From: Deltaproteobacteria bacterium | GTDB lineage: Bacteria; Desulfobacterota; Desulfobulbia; Desulfobulbales; SURF-16 | DNA: 37,228 nucleotides | Assembly (NCBI GenBank): GCA_030667965.1 | Contig: DAOUUW010000007.1 | Span: forward strand, 1 to 37,228 | Reading direction: 5' to 3' | In this document: piece after piece, positions 28,408 to 37,228 of the stretch | Layout: each line of letters starts with the position of its first letter | Position numbering within the stretch: position 1 is the first letter of the stretch | Position numbers and translations under genes: made by a program | Notes under the pieces: generated by a model | Told to the model about the DNA's origin: nothing | Databases searched by the model: none | What the model saw: only the letters and a program-made list of their open reading frames with translations

Positions 28408-28722
28408 ATGAATGAGTGTAATGATTGCCCGGGGTACTGTTGTTACAAAACGGAAGATGCCGTTCTCCTCATTACTGCGGCCGACATAAATCGCCTTGCA
28501 CGTTTTTTTAGGATTACTGATGGTGAAGTCCGTTCCCTTTACCTGGAAAACAAATATTCACTTTACGTCAAAGAGGATCAGTCTTGTATTTTTTTTACTC
28601 CGGGGGATATCCTTGAAAGATGCAGCGTGTACAACGCTCGACCTGAACAATGTCGTCTGTTTTCTGAAAAAGGGGTGTGCCCTTATAGAGAAATGAAAAT
28701 CCGGACTCTGTCCGGGGAATGA
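28408..28722 (+). CDS. YkgJ-type cysteine cluster protein
   Basis: CNDCPGYCCYKTEDAVLLITAADINRLA..CIFFTPGDILERCSVYNARPEQCRLF. Confidence 0.85.
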   Translation: MNECNDCPGYCCYKTEDAVLLITAADINRLARFFRITDGEVRSLYLENKYSLYVKEDQSCIFFTPGDILERCSVYNARPEQCRLFSEKGVCPYREMKIRTLSGE

Positions 28723-28733
28723 GGCGAACCTGC

Positions 28734-29582
28734 TTACTTTTTCTCAAGCAACTTCAACACCGCTTCAATAACCACGGAGGCCTCCGGGCTTTTCAAGACA
28801 ACATCATCCGCACCTGCCTGCAGTGCCTCCTTTCGTATGCCTGGATCTTCATCACCGGTAAAAAGAATGAGTTTAACGCCGAAAAGATCATCGTCCTGCC
28901 GTACAGTGCGGCAAAGATCAATGCCGGAAAGCCCTGGGAGCTTATAGTCAACAACAGCAACCACCGGTTTTTCCCTGAGAATAAGTTCAAGGCCGTCCGG
29001 TCCATTTTCTGCGGAAAAAGGATGAAAAGATTTTTCGGGTCGGAATCAAGTAAGGCCGGCAGACCGCTTGCCGATTTTTATGCCGGCTTCCAGCAGAGTG
29101 TTTTCACTGGTAGCATCCCCTTCGAGAAATGCGTACCCATGTTCCTTGATTTTCCGGCACTGTTCCGGGGAAAATTCAATAAGAAGAAAATCCGTTCACG
29201 CCCGGAAAAAATGCTGCACAGCAGATTCCCCAACCCGGCCAAAACCACAGATAATATAATGGCCCTTGAGTTTGGCAATTCGTTTTTTCATTCTTTTCAC
29301 CTCCGAATTTCCCAACCATATTTTTTCCAGCAGCGATTCCACCACGGCATGACCGGCATATGCCGGTAAACCGATACCCGTTATAATGATAAACGTTGTA
29401 AAAATGCGCCCTGTATCGGAAAGGGGTTTAATCTCCCCGAAACCGACAGAGCTGATGGTAATCACCGACATATAAAAGGCTTCGACAAAGGTGTAGCCCT
29501 CTATCAGCATATAGCCGCATGTTCCCGTGGCAATGATGCCTACACACAGTGCGAGCGCAAGATATATTTTACTGGGACTCAT
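28734..29582 (-). pseudogene. Potassium channel/TrkA-N fragment joined to an N-truncated receiver domain, with two in-frame TGA stops
   Basis: Pore TISSVGFGEIKPLSDTGR, TrkA-N start GHYIICGFGRVGESAVQHFFRA*TDFLLIEFSPEQCRKIKEHGYAFLEGDATSENTLLEAGIKIGKRSAGLT*FRPEKSFHPFSAENGPDGLELI..VVDYKLPGLSGIDLCRTV in one reading frame; TGAs at 29196-29198 and 29046-29048. Confidence 0.8.
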
Positions 29583-29630
29583 ATCAGCAGCATAACACCT
29601 GTTTGCAACTACTCCATCCAGCAGGCAGCC

Positions 29631-31160
29631 CTATCTTGCCGCATCCCATATGATTTCATATTTTTCCATGTGCAGTTCCCTGTTTGGGAAAATAGCAAGA
29701 ATCATTTTTATCTCATCCTCAATATTCTTAATGGTCATTGCCTCGTCTTTCAGCATGAGAGCGGCAACCTTGGGATGCACATTGACTGTTACGGTATGAC
29801 CTTTCATCTTTGCCGCATCGCGCTTTATTTTACGAAAAATCTCATAGCATATGGTTCGATTGGATTTCACCATGCCGGAACCGCTACAACAGGGACAAGG
29901 CTCACACATCATCCTGGTCAGATCGTCCTTGTTTCTCTTGCGGGTCAACTGGATAAGACCAAATTCCGAGAACTTTAGTATATTCGTCCGGCTCTTATCA
30001 TTCTTCAGCGCCTCACTTAACCCCTGAAACACGTCCTGGCGATGCTCTTCGATTTCCATGTCAATAAAATCAATGATGATAATGCCGCCGATATTTCGCA
30101 AACGCAGCTGATAGGCAATCTCCTTGAGCGCCTCCATATTTGTTTTAAAAATCGTCTCTTCGAGATCCGTTTTACCGACATAACGTCCGGTATTGACATC
30201 TATGACTGTCAATGCCTCAGTGGCTTCGATAACGATATAGCCGCCGCAACGCAGCCAGATCTTACTGGCCAGAGCCCTGTTAATGTCCACCTCAACGCCA
30301 TAGGCAATAAAAAGCGGGGCTTTGCCTTCATAACGGTGCACCTTTGACCGAAGATGGGGCACGAATGTTTCGACAAAATTGACAACCCGCTGATAAGTTG
30401 TCAGGTCATCAACAACAACACGGGCAATATCAGGGGAGAAAATATCACGTACCACCCGTAAAATAATATCAAGATCCTCGTAGACCATGGTCATGCAGTC
30501 AACTTTACCGGCCCTGTCCCGGACTTCACTCCAGAGATGGAGCAAAAATTCCATATCAGCCTCAAGCTCATCACTACTGGCGCCCTCAGCCACGGTTCTG
30601 ACAATAAAACCGGTGCCGGCCGGCCGCAGATTTTCTATGTCGTGGCGCAGCTTATCACGTATTTCCTCGTCCTCAATTTTTCTGGAAATACCGATATGAT
30701 CAGTCATGGGCATGAAGACCAGATTACGGCAAGGCAGAGTAATATGACCGGTAAGACGGGCGCCTTTGGTTCCCATAGGTTCCTTGCATATCTGCACCAA
30801 CAGTTCCTGTCCTTCCTTCAACAGGTCCTCAATACCTTTCCCGGGCATCCTGTTGGCCAGGGATTCATGGGCTTCCTGACAACAGGAACAGTCTTCATCA
30901 TCATTCTGGTAGCGTTTCTCAAAATTATCGATGCGGACATGGATATCATCAACATAGAGAAACCCCGTACGGTCCAAGCCTATATCGACAAAGGCCGCCT
31001 GCATTCCCGGCAGCACCCTGACCACCTTACCCTTGTAAATATTACCCACCAAGCCCCTTTCAGTGGGCCTTTCCAGGTAAAACTCCACAAGGTTGCCATG
31101 CTCAACCAGAGCGATACGTATTTCATAGGAAGCTGCGTTGATAAGTAAATCTGTTGCCAT
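29631..31160 (-). CDS. rng: Ribonuclease E/G family protein
   Basis: LVEFYLERPTERGLVGNIYKGKVVRVLPGMQAAFVDIGLDRTGFLYVDDI; IDVNTGRYVGKTDLEETIFKTNMEALKEIAYQLRLRNIGGIIIIDFIDM; zinc-link CEPCPCCSGSG. Confidence 0.93.
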   Translation of the reverse strand: MATDLLINAASYEIRIALVEHGNLVEFYLERPTERGLVGNIYKGKVVRVLPGMQAAFVDIGLDRTGFLYVDDIHVRIDNFEKRYQNDDEDCSCCQEAHESLANRMPGKGIEDLLKEGQELLVQICKEPMGTKGARLTGHITLPCRNLVFMPMTDHIGISRKIEDEEIRDKLRHDIENLRPAGTGFIVRTVAEGASSDELEADMEFLLHLWSEVRDRAGKVDCMTMVYEDLDIILRVVRDIFSPDIARVVVDDLTTYQRVVNFVETFVPHLRSKVHRYEGKAPLFIAYGVEVDINRALASKIWLRCGGYIVIEATEALTVIDVNTGRYVGKTDLEETIFKTNMEALKEIAYQLRLRNIGGIIIIDFIDMEIEEHRQDVFQGLSEALKNDKSRTNILKFSEFGLIQLTRKRNKDDLTRMMCEPCPCCSGSGMVKSNRTICYEIFRKIKRDAAKMKGHTVTVNVHPKVAALMLKDEAMTIKNIEDEIKMILAIFPNRELHMEKYEIIWDAAR

Positions 31161-31190
31161 TGTTTTTTTCTCTTTTTAAATAAATCTCAG

Positions 31191-31360
31191 TAGGAGGTTG
31201 TCCGAGAATAGCAATTTTTTCTTAAATCGAGGCATTTTGCAAAAAATAAGCACAGTCATATATGTGATATCGGAGTCTCGTAAACTCGCTTACCTACGAG
31301 CATTATTTTTTCGAAATAACAAAGAGTTGGGGAAAAAGGGCATTCTCGGACAGCCTCCTA
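31191..31360. repeat. Terminal-inverted-repeat (MITE-like) element, 170 bp
   Basis: TAGGAGGTTGTCCGAGAAT at left end; right end ATTCTCGGACAGCCTCCTA is its inverted copy with 1 mismatch; no ORF. Confidence 0.88.
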
Positions 31361-31405
31361 GGCATTTCCGAAGGCCTACAGGGAAGACTCAGACTATTTT
31401 CCTTT

Positions 31406-33919
31406 TCAAACTTGCCGACTATCCGTCTTCAGAACCCGTGCCTGCATAACGTCATTCTCAGACAAGGAAAAAATTGCGGCGACCATCTCCAGAGGCTTTA
31501 AGGCTGCCTTGCTGATCTCGCTGACATGGGAAAGCATAATTTTGCCGTCATCTGACAGGGAAAGTGCTGCAACCTGGGACCGGGCATCGATTTTGCGTTC
31601 TTTTTTCTTTCGCGTTACCGTCACCGGATATTCTTCGACGGCAAGAAAAGCAGCTATATTCTCAGGATTTACAAGATGACCAATAGTAATAAGATAGTCG
31701 GATTTGACCTTTTCAGGAATATTTTTTTTGCCGTACAATTCAATAGATGTGACCTTCAGTCCTTCAGGGAGCTGAACGTTCACTGTATCCTGCCATTTTT
31801 GCTGATCATGCAGAGGAGTAGAGAGCTCGGCAATGAGATACTCGCACATGCTCTCCGTCCCCAGCGGCAAGGCAGGGCTGAAAGAAATTTTAGGAGAGGG
31901 GTTAAATCCCTGGGAAAAATTAAGCGGCAGCTTTGCCCTGCGAAAGGTGCGGAAAAGAAGCTGAATAAGCTCAAGATGGCTGATAAAACGGGACATGCCG
32001 CGTCTCTGGTAATGAAAACAATACAAGAATCGGCCATCTTGCCTGTCGAACAATGCATTTTCAACTGTTTTGTTCTTATGCACCTGCCATTTTTCAGCCT
32101 CTTCCGGCACAGGGCAGACCTGGGGCTTAATCTCTTCAAAATCGCAGATCCCGCATTTCCGGCAACCCTGGTTGCGGCAATCAGGGGTGTATTCCTCAGC
32201 CAGACCTTTTTCATACTCCTGCTTGAAAAAATCGACATCAACACCTACCTGCAGATGGTCCCAGGGCAGGGGCTCATCAAAGGCCCTTCGCCGCAGATAG
32301 CGATCTAAATCAATATCCTCTTCAATTGCCGCCTGGCGCCATGTCTGCAGTTGAAAATAATCCGACCAGGCATCAAACCGGGCCCCTTTCTTCCAGGCAG
32401 CGATAATCAGCCCGGCAAGCCTGCGATCTCCCCGGGACATCACCCCTTCCAGAAAACTCTGGCGGGGATCACCCCAGCGCAGTTGAATACGTTTGCTACC
32501 CAGATTTTTCTTCAAAAAATCAATACGGGCATAGCCTTCATCAATAGTAAGCTGGGGCTCCCACTGGAAGGGAGTATGGGGTTTAGGCACAAAGGTGGAG
32601 GCACTGACCGTCACCTTTCCCCTGCCGATCTTATCCTCCTGCAGCGCTTTACGGGCAAGGACGGGAATTGCCGCGATATCCTCATCCTTTTCCGTGGGCA
32701 GCCCGAGCATAAAATAGAGCTTAATAAGTTTCCAGCCCAGCGCAAAAGCAGATGTGCAGGTGGCAAGCAGATCCTCTTCCGTAATTCCTTTGTTGATCAC
32801 CCGGCGCAGGCGGTCCGTCCCTGCCTCGGGAGCAACGGTAAAGCCTGTTTTTCTCACCCGTTTAATCTGGCGCATGACTTCAGGGGTCAGGGTGCCGACC
32901 CGCATGGATGGGAGCGACACGGACACCTTTTGCGAAACAAAATGGTCCATCAAACCAACAAGCAAAGGAGTAAGACAGGAATAATCTCCGGTACTGAGTG
33001 AAAGCAGGGCAAGCTCCTCAAAACCGGTGGCTTCGATACCTGTTTTTGCCATTTCCATTATTTTTTCAGGACTGCGTTCCCGCACAGGCCGATAAATCAT
33101 CCCTGCCTGACAAAAACGGCACCCCCGGGTACACCCCCGGGCAACCTCAATACCGAGCCGATCATGGACAATCTTAAAAAGAGGGACAAGGGGAACGGCA
33201 ATGGCATTGCTTTCAAGGGAGGCCAAGATGCGCCTCTGCACCGTTACGTAGCCTTCCTTTAGGGGTGTGAGACCGGCAAAATCCTTGTTTTCCCGGTATC
33301 GCGGCTCAAAAAACGAAGGGATATAGACGCCTTGAATTTCCGTCAGTGTATCTAAAAGTTTTTTTCTGGACCAGCTCTGCTGTTTTGCCTCAAGAAGCAC
33401 ATCGGCAATTTCCAGAATGACCTCTTCACCGTCGCCAAGAAGAATGGCATCAAAAAAATCAGCCACCGGCTCCGGATGAAAGGCGCCTGGACCACCGCCG
33501 AATACCAGGGGGTGGGACTCATCACGTTGGGCTGAAAGGAAAGGCAGTCCGCTTGATGATAAGATTGTCAGAATATTTGTGTAGCAGAGCTCATAGGGCA
33601 GGGTAATGGCCAGCATATCAAATTCGGAAACCGCTCTTCCCGATTCAAGAGCAAAAAGCGGCAAGCCTGTCTCCAGCAGCAGCTCTTCAAGATCCGTGTC
33701 CGGGGCATAGACGCGCTCGGCCAGCAAATCTTCCCTGCTGTTTATGATATGATAGAGAATCTGCAGGCCCTGATGGGACATGCCGATTTCATAGAGATCG
33801 GGAAAGGCCAGGACCACACGCAGAACACTGCTATCCCAGTCTTTTTTTATACAGTTAAACTCGTTACCACTGTAGCGGCCTGCTTTACGAACAAAGGGCA
33901 ATAACATGTCTTGATTCAC
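31406..33919 (-). CDS. TIGR03960-type B12-binding radical SAM protein fused to a TIGR03936/DUF2344 domain
   Basis: VVLAFPDLYEIGMSHQGLQILYHIIN; GIEVARGCTRGCRFCQAGMIYRPVRERSPE; C-terminal YQRRGMSRFISHLELIQLLFRTFRRAKLPLNFSQGFNPSPKISFSPALPLGTES. Confidence 0.94.
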   Translation of the reverse strand: MNQDMLLPFVRKAGRYSGNEFNCIKKDWDSSVLRVVLAFPDLYEIGMSHQGLQILYHIINSREDLLAERVYAPDTDLEELLLETGLPLFALESGRAVSEFDMLAITLPYELCYTNILTILSSSGLPFLSAQRDESHPLVFGGGPGAFHPEPVADFFDAILLGDGEEVILEIADVLLEAKQQSWSRKKLLDTLTEIQGVYIPSFFEPRYRENKDFAGLTPLKEGYVTVQRRILASLESNAIAVPLVPLFKIVHDRLGIEVARGCTRGCRFCQAGMIYRPVRERSPEKIMEMAKTGIEATGFEELALLSLSTGDYSCLTPLLVGLMDHFVSQKVSVSLPSMRVGTLTPEVMRQIKRVRKTGFTVAPEAGTDRLRRVINKGITEEDLLATCTSAFALGWKLIKLYFMLGLPTEKDEDIAAIPVLARKALQEDKIGRGKVTVSASTFVPKPHTPFQWEPQLTIDEGYARIDFLKKNLGSKRIQLRWGDPRQSFLEGVMSRGDRRLAGLIIAAWKKGARFDAWSDYFQLQTWRQAAIEEDIDLDRYLRRRAFDEPLPWDHLQVGVDVDFFKQEYEKGLAEEYTPDCRNQGCRKCGICDFEEIKPQVCPVPEEAEKWQVHKNKTVENALFDRQDGRFLYCFHYQRRGMSRFISHLELIQLLFRTFRRAKLPLNFSQGFNPSPKISFSPALPLGTESMCEYLIAELSTPLHDQQKWQDTVNVQLPEGLKVTSIELYGKKNIPEKVKSDYLITIGHLVNPENIAAFLAVEEYPVTVTRKKKERKIDARSQVAALSLSDDGKIMLSHVSEISKAALKPLEMVAAIFSLSENDVMQARVLKTDSRQV

Positions 33920-34755
33920 TGGACCACAACTCTTTTAAAATCAGGGGGAGAAAAATAGGTAAAATCAACTTTACTTAAAGAAGCATCCGGCAGCCAATCC
34001 GCCAGGACAAGCTCCATGGAACTATTGTGGAGCAACGAAGTAACGGTAATTTTACCGGGGAGAGGACAGGCGCCTTCTACGTAGTCATCGTAAAAGACAT
34101 TTAAAATCTTCTCGCCCTCTGCGTTTAAGACAATATGGCGCAGCATAACATTTTTTTCATCGTCAAAAAGAACCAGACTTCTGGTCCCGTTCCCATAGCT
34201 GAGATCAAACCAGTAACCCCGTTCCTCTTCGTCCAGGCTCACATCGAGAATCGTGATTCTGCCCGGATGAAGACGACCTGTCAGCCAGTAAAAACCATGC
34301 TCCGGCAAAAAACCCTGCGGGGCATACTTGGTATAAGAGGCCCCTTTTACCGTACCCTTATATTCTGTTTTATCAGGCACTGACACAAAACGAAATCCCT
34401 CACCATTGGTGACGAAGATGACATGGGGTTGCCCCAGGGGATTAATACCAAGAAATTTCAGATAAGAAGGAGACATGGCCTGCAGATAACCGCTCAATGT
34501 TCCCTTTTGCCAGATTGAAGAAAGGGTAATGGAGGCCCGGGCGTCTATACCGGCCCTGCATTGCTTTTGTCCGGCAATCCATTGCTGAAACCGCCCTGAG
34601 ACCGCTTCCATTTCACTTTGCGGGATCTCCAGCGTGTCAGGAAGCTTTGCACAACCCGAAAAAAGCACTGCGCATTGCAGTACGGCGAAAAAAACCAGTA
34701 AAAATCTTTTCACAGAAACAACGTTACAAACCAGACAATGCCGCCAACTCACCAT
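33916..34755 (-). CDS. Putative outer-membrane-associated lipoprotein
   Basis: Lipobox LFSGC; start overlaps the upstream TPR gene stop (TAATG). Confidence 0.75.
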   Translation of the reverse strand: MVSWRHCLVCNVVSVKRFLLVFFAVLQCAVLFSGCAKLPDTLEIPQSEMEAVSGRFQQWIAGQKQCRAGIDARASITLSSIWQKGTLSGYLQAMSPSYLKFLGINPLGQPHVIFVTNGEGFRFVSVPDKTEYKGTVKGASYTKYAPQGFLPEHGFYWLTGRLHPGRITILDVSLDEEERGYWFDLSYGNGTRSLVLFDDEKNVMLRHIVLNAEGEKILNVFYDDYVEGACPLPGKITVTSLLHNSSMELVLADWLPDASLSKVDFTYFSPPDFKRVVVQ

Positions 34756-36518
34756 TAGTCACGCAGGGCCTTTATCTTGGCACGGACAAGGTCTTTTTTC
34801 GCGTCATCCTCATACAGGTCCATTGCCTTTTTATATGAATCCTCAGCATCATCTTCCTCACCGGCCTGCCGGTAGGCATCACCGAGATGCTCATTAATCG
34901 TCGGATCATCCGGCTGCAGGTCTACGGCTGCCTCAAGTTCCGCCACCGATTCCAGGGAGCGGCCCATCTTAAAATAAACCCAGCCCAGCGAATCACGGAT
35001 AAAGCCGTCCTCAGGCTTCAACTCCACAGCCCTGCTCGTATATGCAAGTGCTTTTTCAAGGTTTACCCCCCTGTCAGCCCAAGTATATCCAACATAATTC
35101 AAGGCATAGACGTCATCGGCATTCATGGCGATTGCCTGCTCCATTTTGTCTATTGCCTCATCAACCCTGCCGAGATGATCAAGATAAAGTCCATACTCGA
35201 ACCAAATTTTATAATTATCGGAAAAATCTAAAACAGCCTTTTCATAAACAGCAATGCCCCCTTCGGCATCCCCCTCTTCCTGCAGCAATCCGGCAAGAAA
35301 AAAAGAGAAACCGGGCCGCCGTTTTATTTTATGCTCAATGAGTTCCCTCAGGAGAACCACTGCCTCGGCATTGCGATTTTGATCGCCAAGCATCTGCATA
35401 TACATCAAAACGGATTTTTCATACTCCTTGCTTGCCGGAGGCACATTCAGCAGAATGTCGCCCGCCTTGTCTACATTTCCAGACTCATAATAGGAAAGAG
35501 CAAGCATGGATCGGGACAACTCCACACTTTCTCCCCGAGCAAGCATGCCCTCAAAAAGGGCAATGGCCTCCGGGTATTTCTCAGCATCAAGCAGAATCCG
35601 TCCCATGGCAAGATCAACAGCCTGTCCGTCCTCCAAATAGTCACGCAACGTACGTAACTGATCAAGCGCCTCATCAATCTGTCCCTGTTCAACATAGAGA
35701 TGTGATAAACGTCCCCGCACCTTGGTATTTGCCGCATCATCCTCAAGAAGACGTTTATAAATTGCAATGGCGCCCTGGTAGTTTTTTCTTTTTTCATACA
35801 GATCCGCCGCCTCATAGGCAAGCATGGGGGACCAGTTGAGAGAAAGTGTCTTTTCATAGGCGACAAGCGCCTTGTCATAATAACGAAGTTCCCTGTAAAG
35901 CTTGGCCAGATAATTGAAACCTATAAAAGAGTTTTCATCCACCTCCACAAGTCTTTCCAAAATCTTCCGGGCATTAGCGTATTCCCTTTCCCGCGCATAG
36001 AGCGCACCAAGCAGCATAAGGGTATGAGGATCATCAGCCTCAATCTGCAAAATATCCTCATACACCTTGAGCGCCTCTTTAGTACGACCCATGGAACTGT
36101 AGACGCTGCCCAGCAGATTACGGTTGCGGAGATTTGCCGGATCTGCGGCAATCATTTTCTCGATCTGGATAATTGCCTGCTCCTTTTTCCCCATATTCAC
36201 AAGCAGAAGGGCCAGCTTGGTGTTGATATAATCCGCCTGCTCATCACAGACCAGGGCTTTCTCATACGCCTCAAGGGCTTCTTCAAATCTACCCTCCGCC
36301 TCGGCGGAGCTTCCCCACAAAAAATAAAAATAGGAACATGCCGAATCAACAGATTCATCTACCGTCTCGGCAGGCAAGGACGCAGGGTCTGCCTGGATAC
36401 CGCCGGAGCACGAACTGTTCATCAGGAAAACCAGCAATGCCAGCCAAAATAAAGAGCAATGGAACAGATTTGTTCCCCGAAGAAAGGGTATGGATAAATT
36501 TCTTTTCATCTTGATCAT
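34755..36518 (-). CDS. Tetratricopeptide repeat lipoprotein
   Basis: Lipobox-like MNSSCSG; many TPR units (RFEEALEAYEKALVCDEQ, RTKEALKVYEDILQIEADDPHT, YYDKALVAYEKTLSLNW). Confidence 0.92.
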   Translation of the reverse strand: MIKMKRNLSIPFLRGTNLFHCSLFWLALLVFLMNSSCSGGIQADPASLPAETVDESVDSACSYFYFLWGSSAEAEGRFEEALEAYEKALVCDEQADYINTKLALLLVNMGKKEQAIIQIEKMIAADPANLRNRNLLGSVYSSMGRTKEALKVYEDILQIEADDPHTLMLLGALYAREREYANARKILERLVEVDENSFIGFNYLAKLYRELRYYDKALVAYEKTLSLNWSPMLAYEAADLYEKRKNYQGAIAIYKRLLEDDAANTKVRGRLSHLYVEQGQIDEALDQLRTLRDYLEDGQAVDLAMGRILLDAEKYPEAIALFEGMLARGESVELSRSMLALSYYESGNVDKAGDILLNVPPASKEYEKSVLMYMQMLGDQNRNAEAVVLLRELIEHKIKRRPGFSFFLAGLLQEEGDAEGGIAVYEKAVLDFSDNYKIWFEYGLYLDHLGRVDEAIDKMEQAIAMNADDVYALNYVGYTWADRGVNLEKALAYTSRAVELKPEDGFIRDSLGWVYFKMGRSLESVAELEAAVDLQPDDPTINEHLGDAYRQAGEEDDAEDSYKKAMDLYEDDAKKDLVRAKIKALRD

Positions 36519-36577
36519 ACAAATACGATAAATTATAATTGCTTATTGTAACATTCCGGCAGGCAGAATACCATCAA

Positions 36578-37162
36578 TTAAGTTTCCTGCTCACTCTCCC
36601 TCATCACCTCTTCCACCCGTTGCTCCCTGTCAACAACATTTCTGGCCAGAACCAGAACCGGCAACTGCAGCCGCTCGTCACTGCACAGACCTTTTATCAA
36701 GATATTGAGATGCTCCATATACGCCTTGTTCAGGGCGGCCTTGCCTTCTTCATGAACCAGGGGAATGGCGGGCTGCACCACGACGAGCCGGGAGAAAAAA
36801 AGATTTGTCACCTCAAAGCAATGATGCAGGTAGTCTTCAAGGGCTGCGAAATCAACCGAGGTTTTTCCTTGTATATCGGCCAGGGTATAGGCCATCATAT
36901 CAATGGGAGTCCTATCGCTGACAAAGGGAGCAGATGCGCGCTGCCACACCTTTTCAGCTGCGTCAACCACCTTATGCTGTATCCATATACGGGTAGCAAA
37001 ATCCATTGACTCGGAAGGATGCAGACCATTAAGGGCAAAAACCTCACCAGTGGCGGTCTGGAGAAACTCCGTGCCGGTCTTTGCAGCAATATCATGGGCA
37101 AGGGTGGTTTTCCCCGTCCGATGGCTGCCGCAGAGTCCTATTCCTTTGCTCATTGTGCTCAT
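36578..37162 (-). CDS. P-loop ATP-binding protein (AAA_28 / NadR-like kinase fold)
   Basis: GIGLCGSHRTGKTTLAHDIAAKTG, APFVSDRTPIDMMAYTL. Confidence 0.8.
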   Translation of the reverse strand: MSTMSKGIGLCGSHRTGKTTLAHDIAAKTGTEFLQTATGEVFALNGLHPSESMDFATRIWIQHKVVDAAEKVWQRASAPFVSDRTPIDMMAYTLADIQGKTSVDFAALEDYLHHCFEVTNLFFSRLVVVQPAIPLVHEEGKAALNKAYMEHLNILIKGLCSDERLQLPVLVLARNVVDREQRVEEVMRESEQET

Positions 37163-37170
37163 TATTTTTT

Positions 37171-37228
37171 AGGTGTTTAGGCTGAAGGTTGAAGGCCGAT
37201 AAGCCTGGACATCGAGAGGTTAAAACAG
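37171..37228. repeat. Partial second copy of the 5343-5515 element family, truncated by the window end
   Basis: AGGTGTTTAGGCTGAAGGTTGAAGGCCGATAAGCCTGGACATCGAGAGG aligns with AGGTGTTAAGGTTGATGGGTGAAGG..GATAAGCGAGGACATTGATAGG at 5347-5401. Confidence 0.7.

Noticed and set aside
29196-29198. In-frame TGA of the K+ channel as a selenocysteine codon
   Set aside because: The position is in a TrkA-N turn not known to carry Sec, a second TGA follows, and both domains are truncated; decay is simpler. No SECIS was identified by eye.
1-37228. tRNA, rRNA, complete IS element, prophage, toxin-antitoxin or defence system
   Set aside because: No convincing sequence signature of any of these was seen; no transposase or integrase ORF in the track.

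Overview
This 37.2 kb window looks like a chromosomal segment of a Desulfobacterota-type (Desulfobulbales-like) bacterium. That placement is inferred from protein style and gene order and was not tested. Most of it is ordinary coding sequence. Minus-strand blocks include acetyl-CoA hydrolase/transferase-GNAT plus an NDP-forming acyl-CoA synthetase; S4 protein, IMP cyclohydrolase, purN, pyrR, histidine kinase and peptidase U32; rplU-rpmA-obgE-proB-proA-nadD; and TPR lipoprotein, lipoprotein, TIGR03960-type radical SAM and RNase G. Plus-strand genes are SEC-C, VanZ-like, AAA/DUF4143, FmdB-like, folE2 and a YkgJ-type protein. I found no convincing new multi-gene system. The less ordinary content is: (1) a dense set of intergenic palindromic or terminal-inverted-repeat elements with no transposase in the window, several sharing a GATAAGCGAG...GACATCGA core that is also amplified as a perfect 4 x 24-bp array; (2) a decay zone at about 23.0-29.6 kb with three disrupted genes whose lesions can be read directly; (3) a sigma-54-type promoter ahead of a small exported protein; (4) a stand-alone IMP cyclohydrolase and an unusual CoA-transferase/GNAT fusion.
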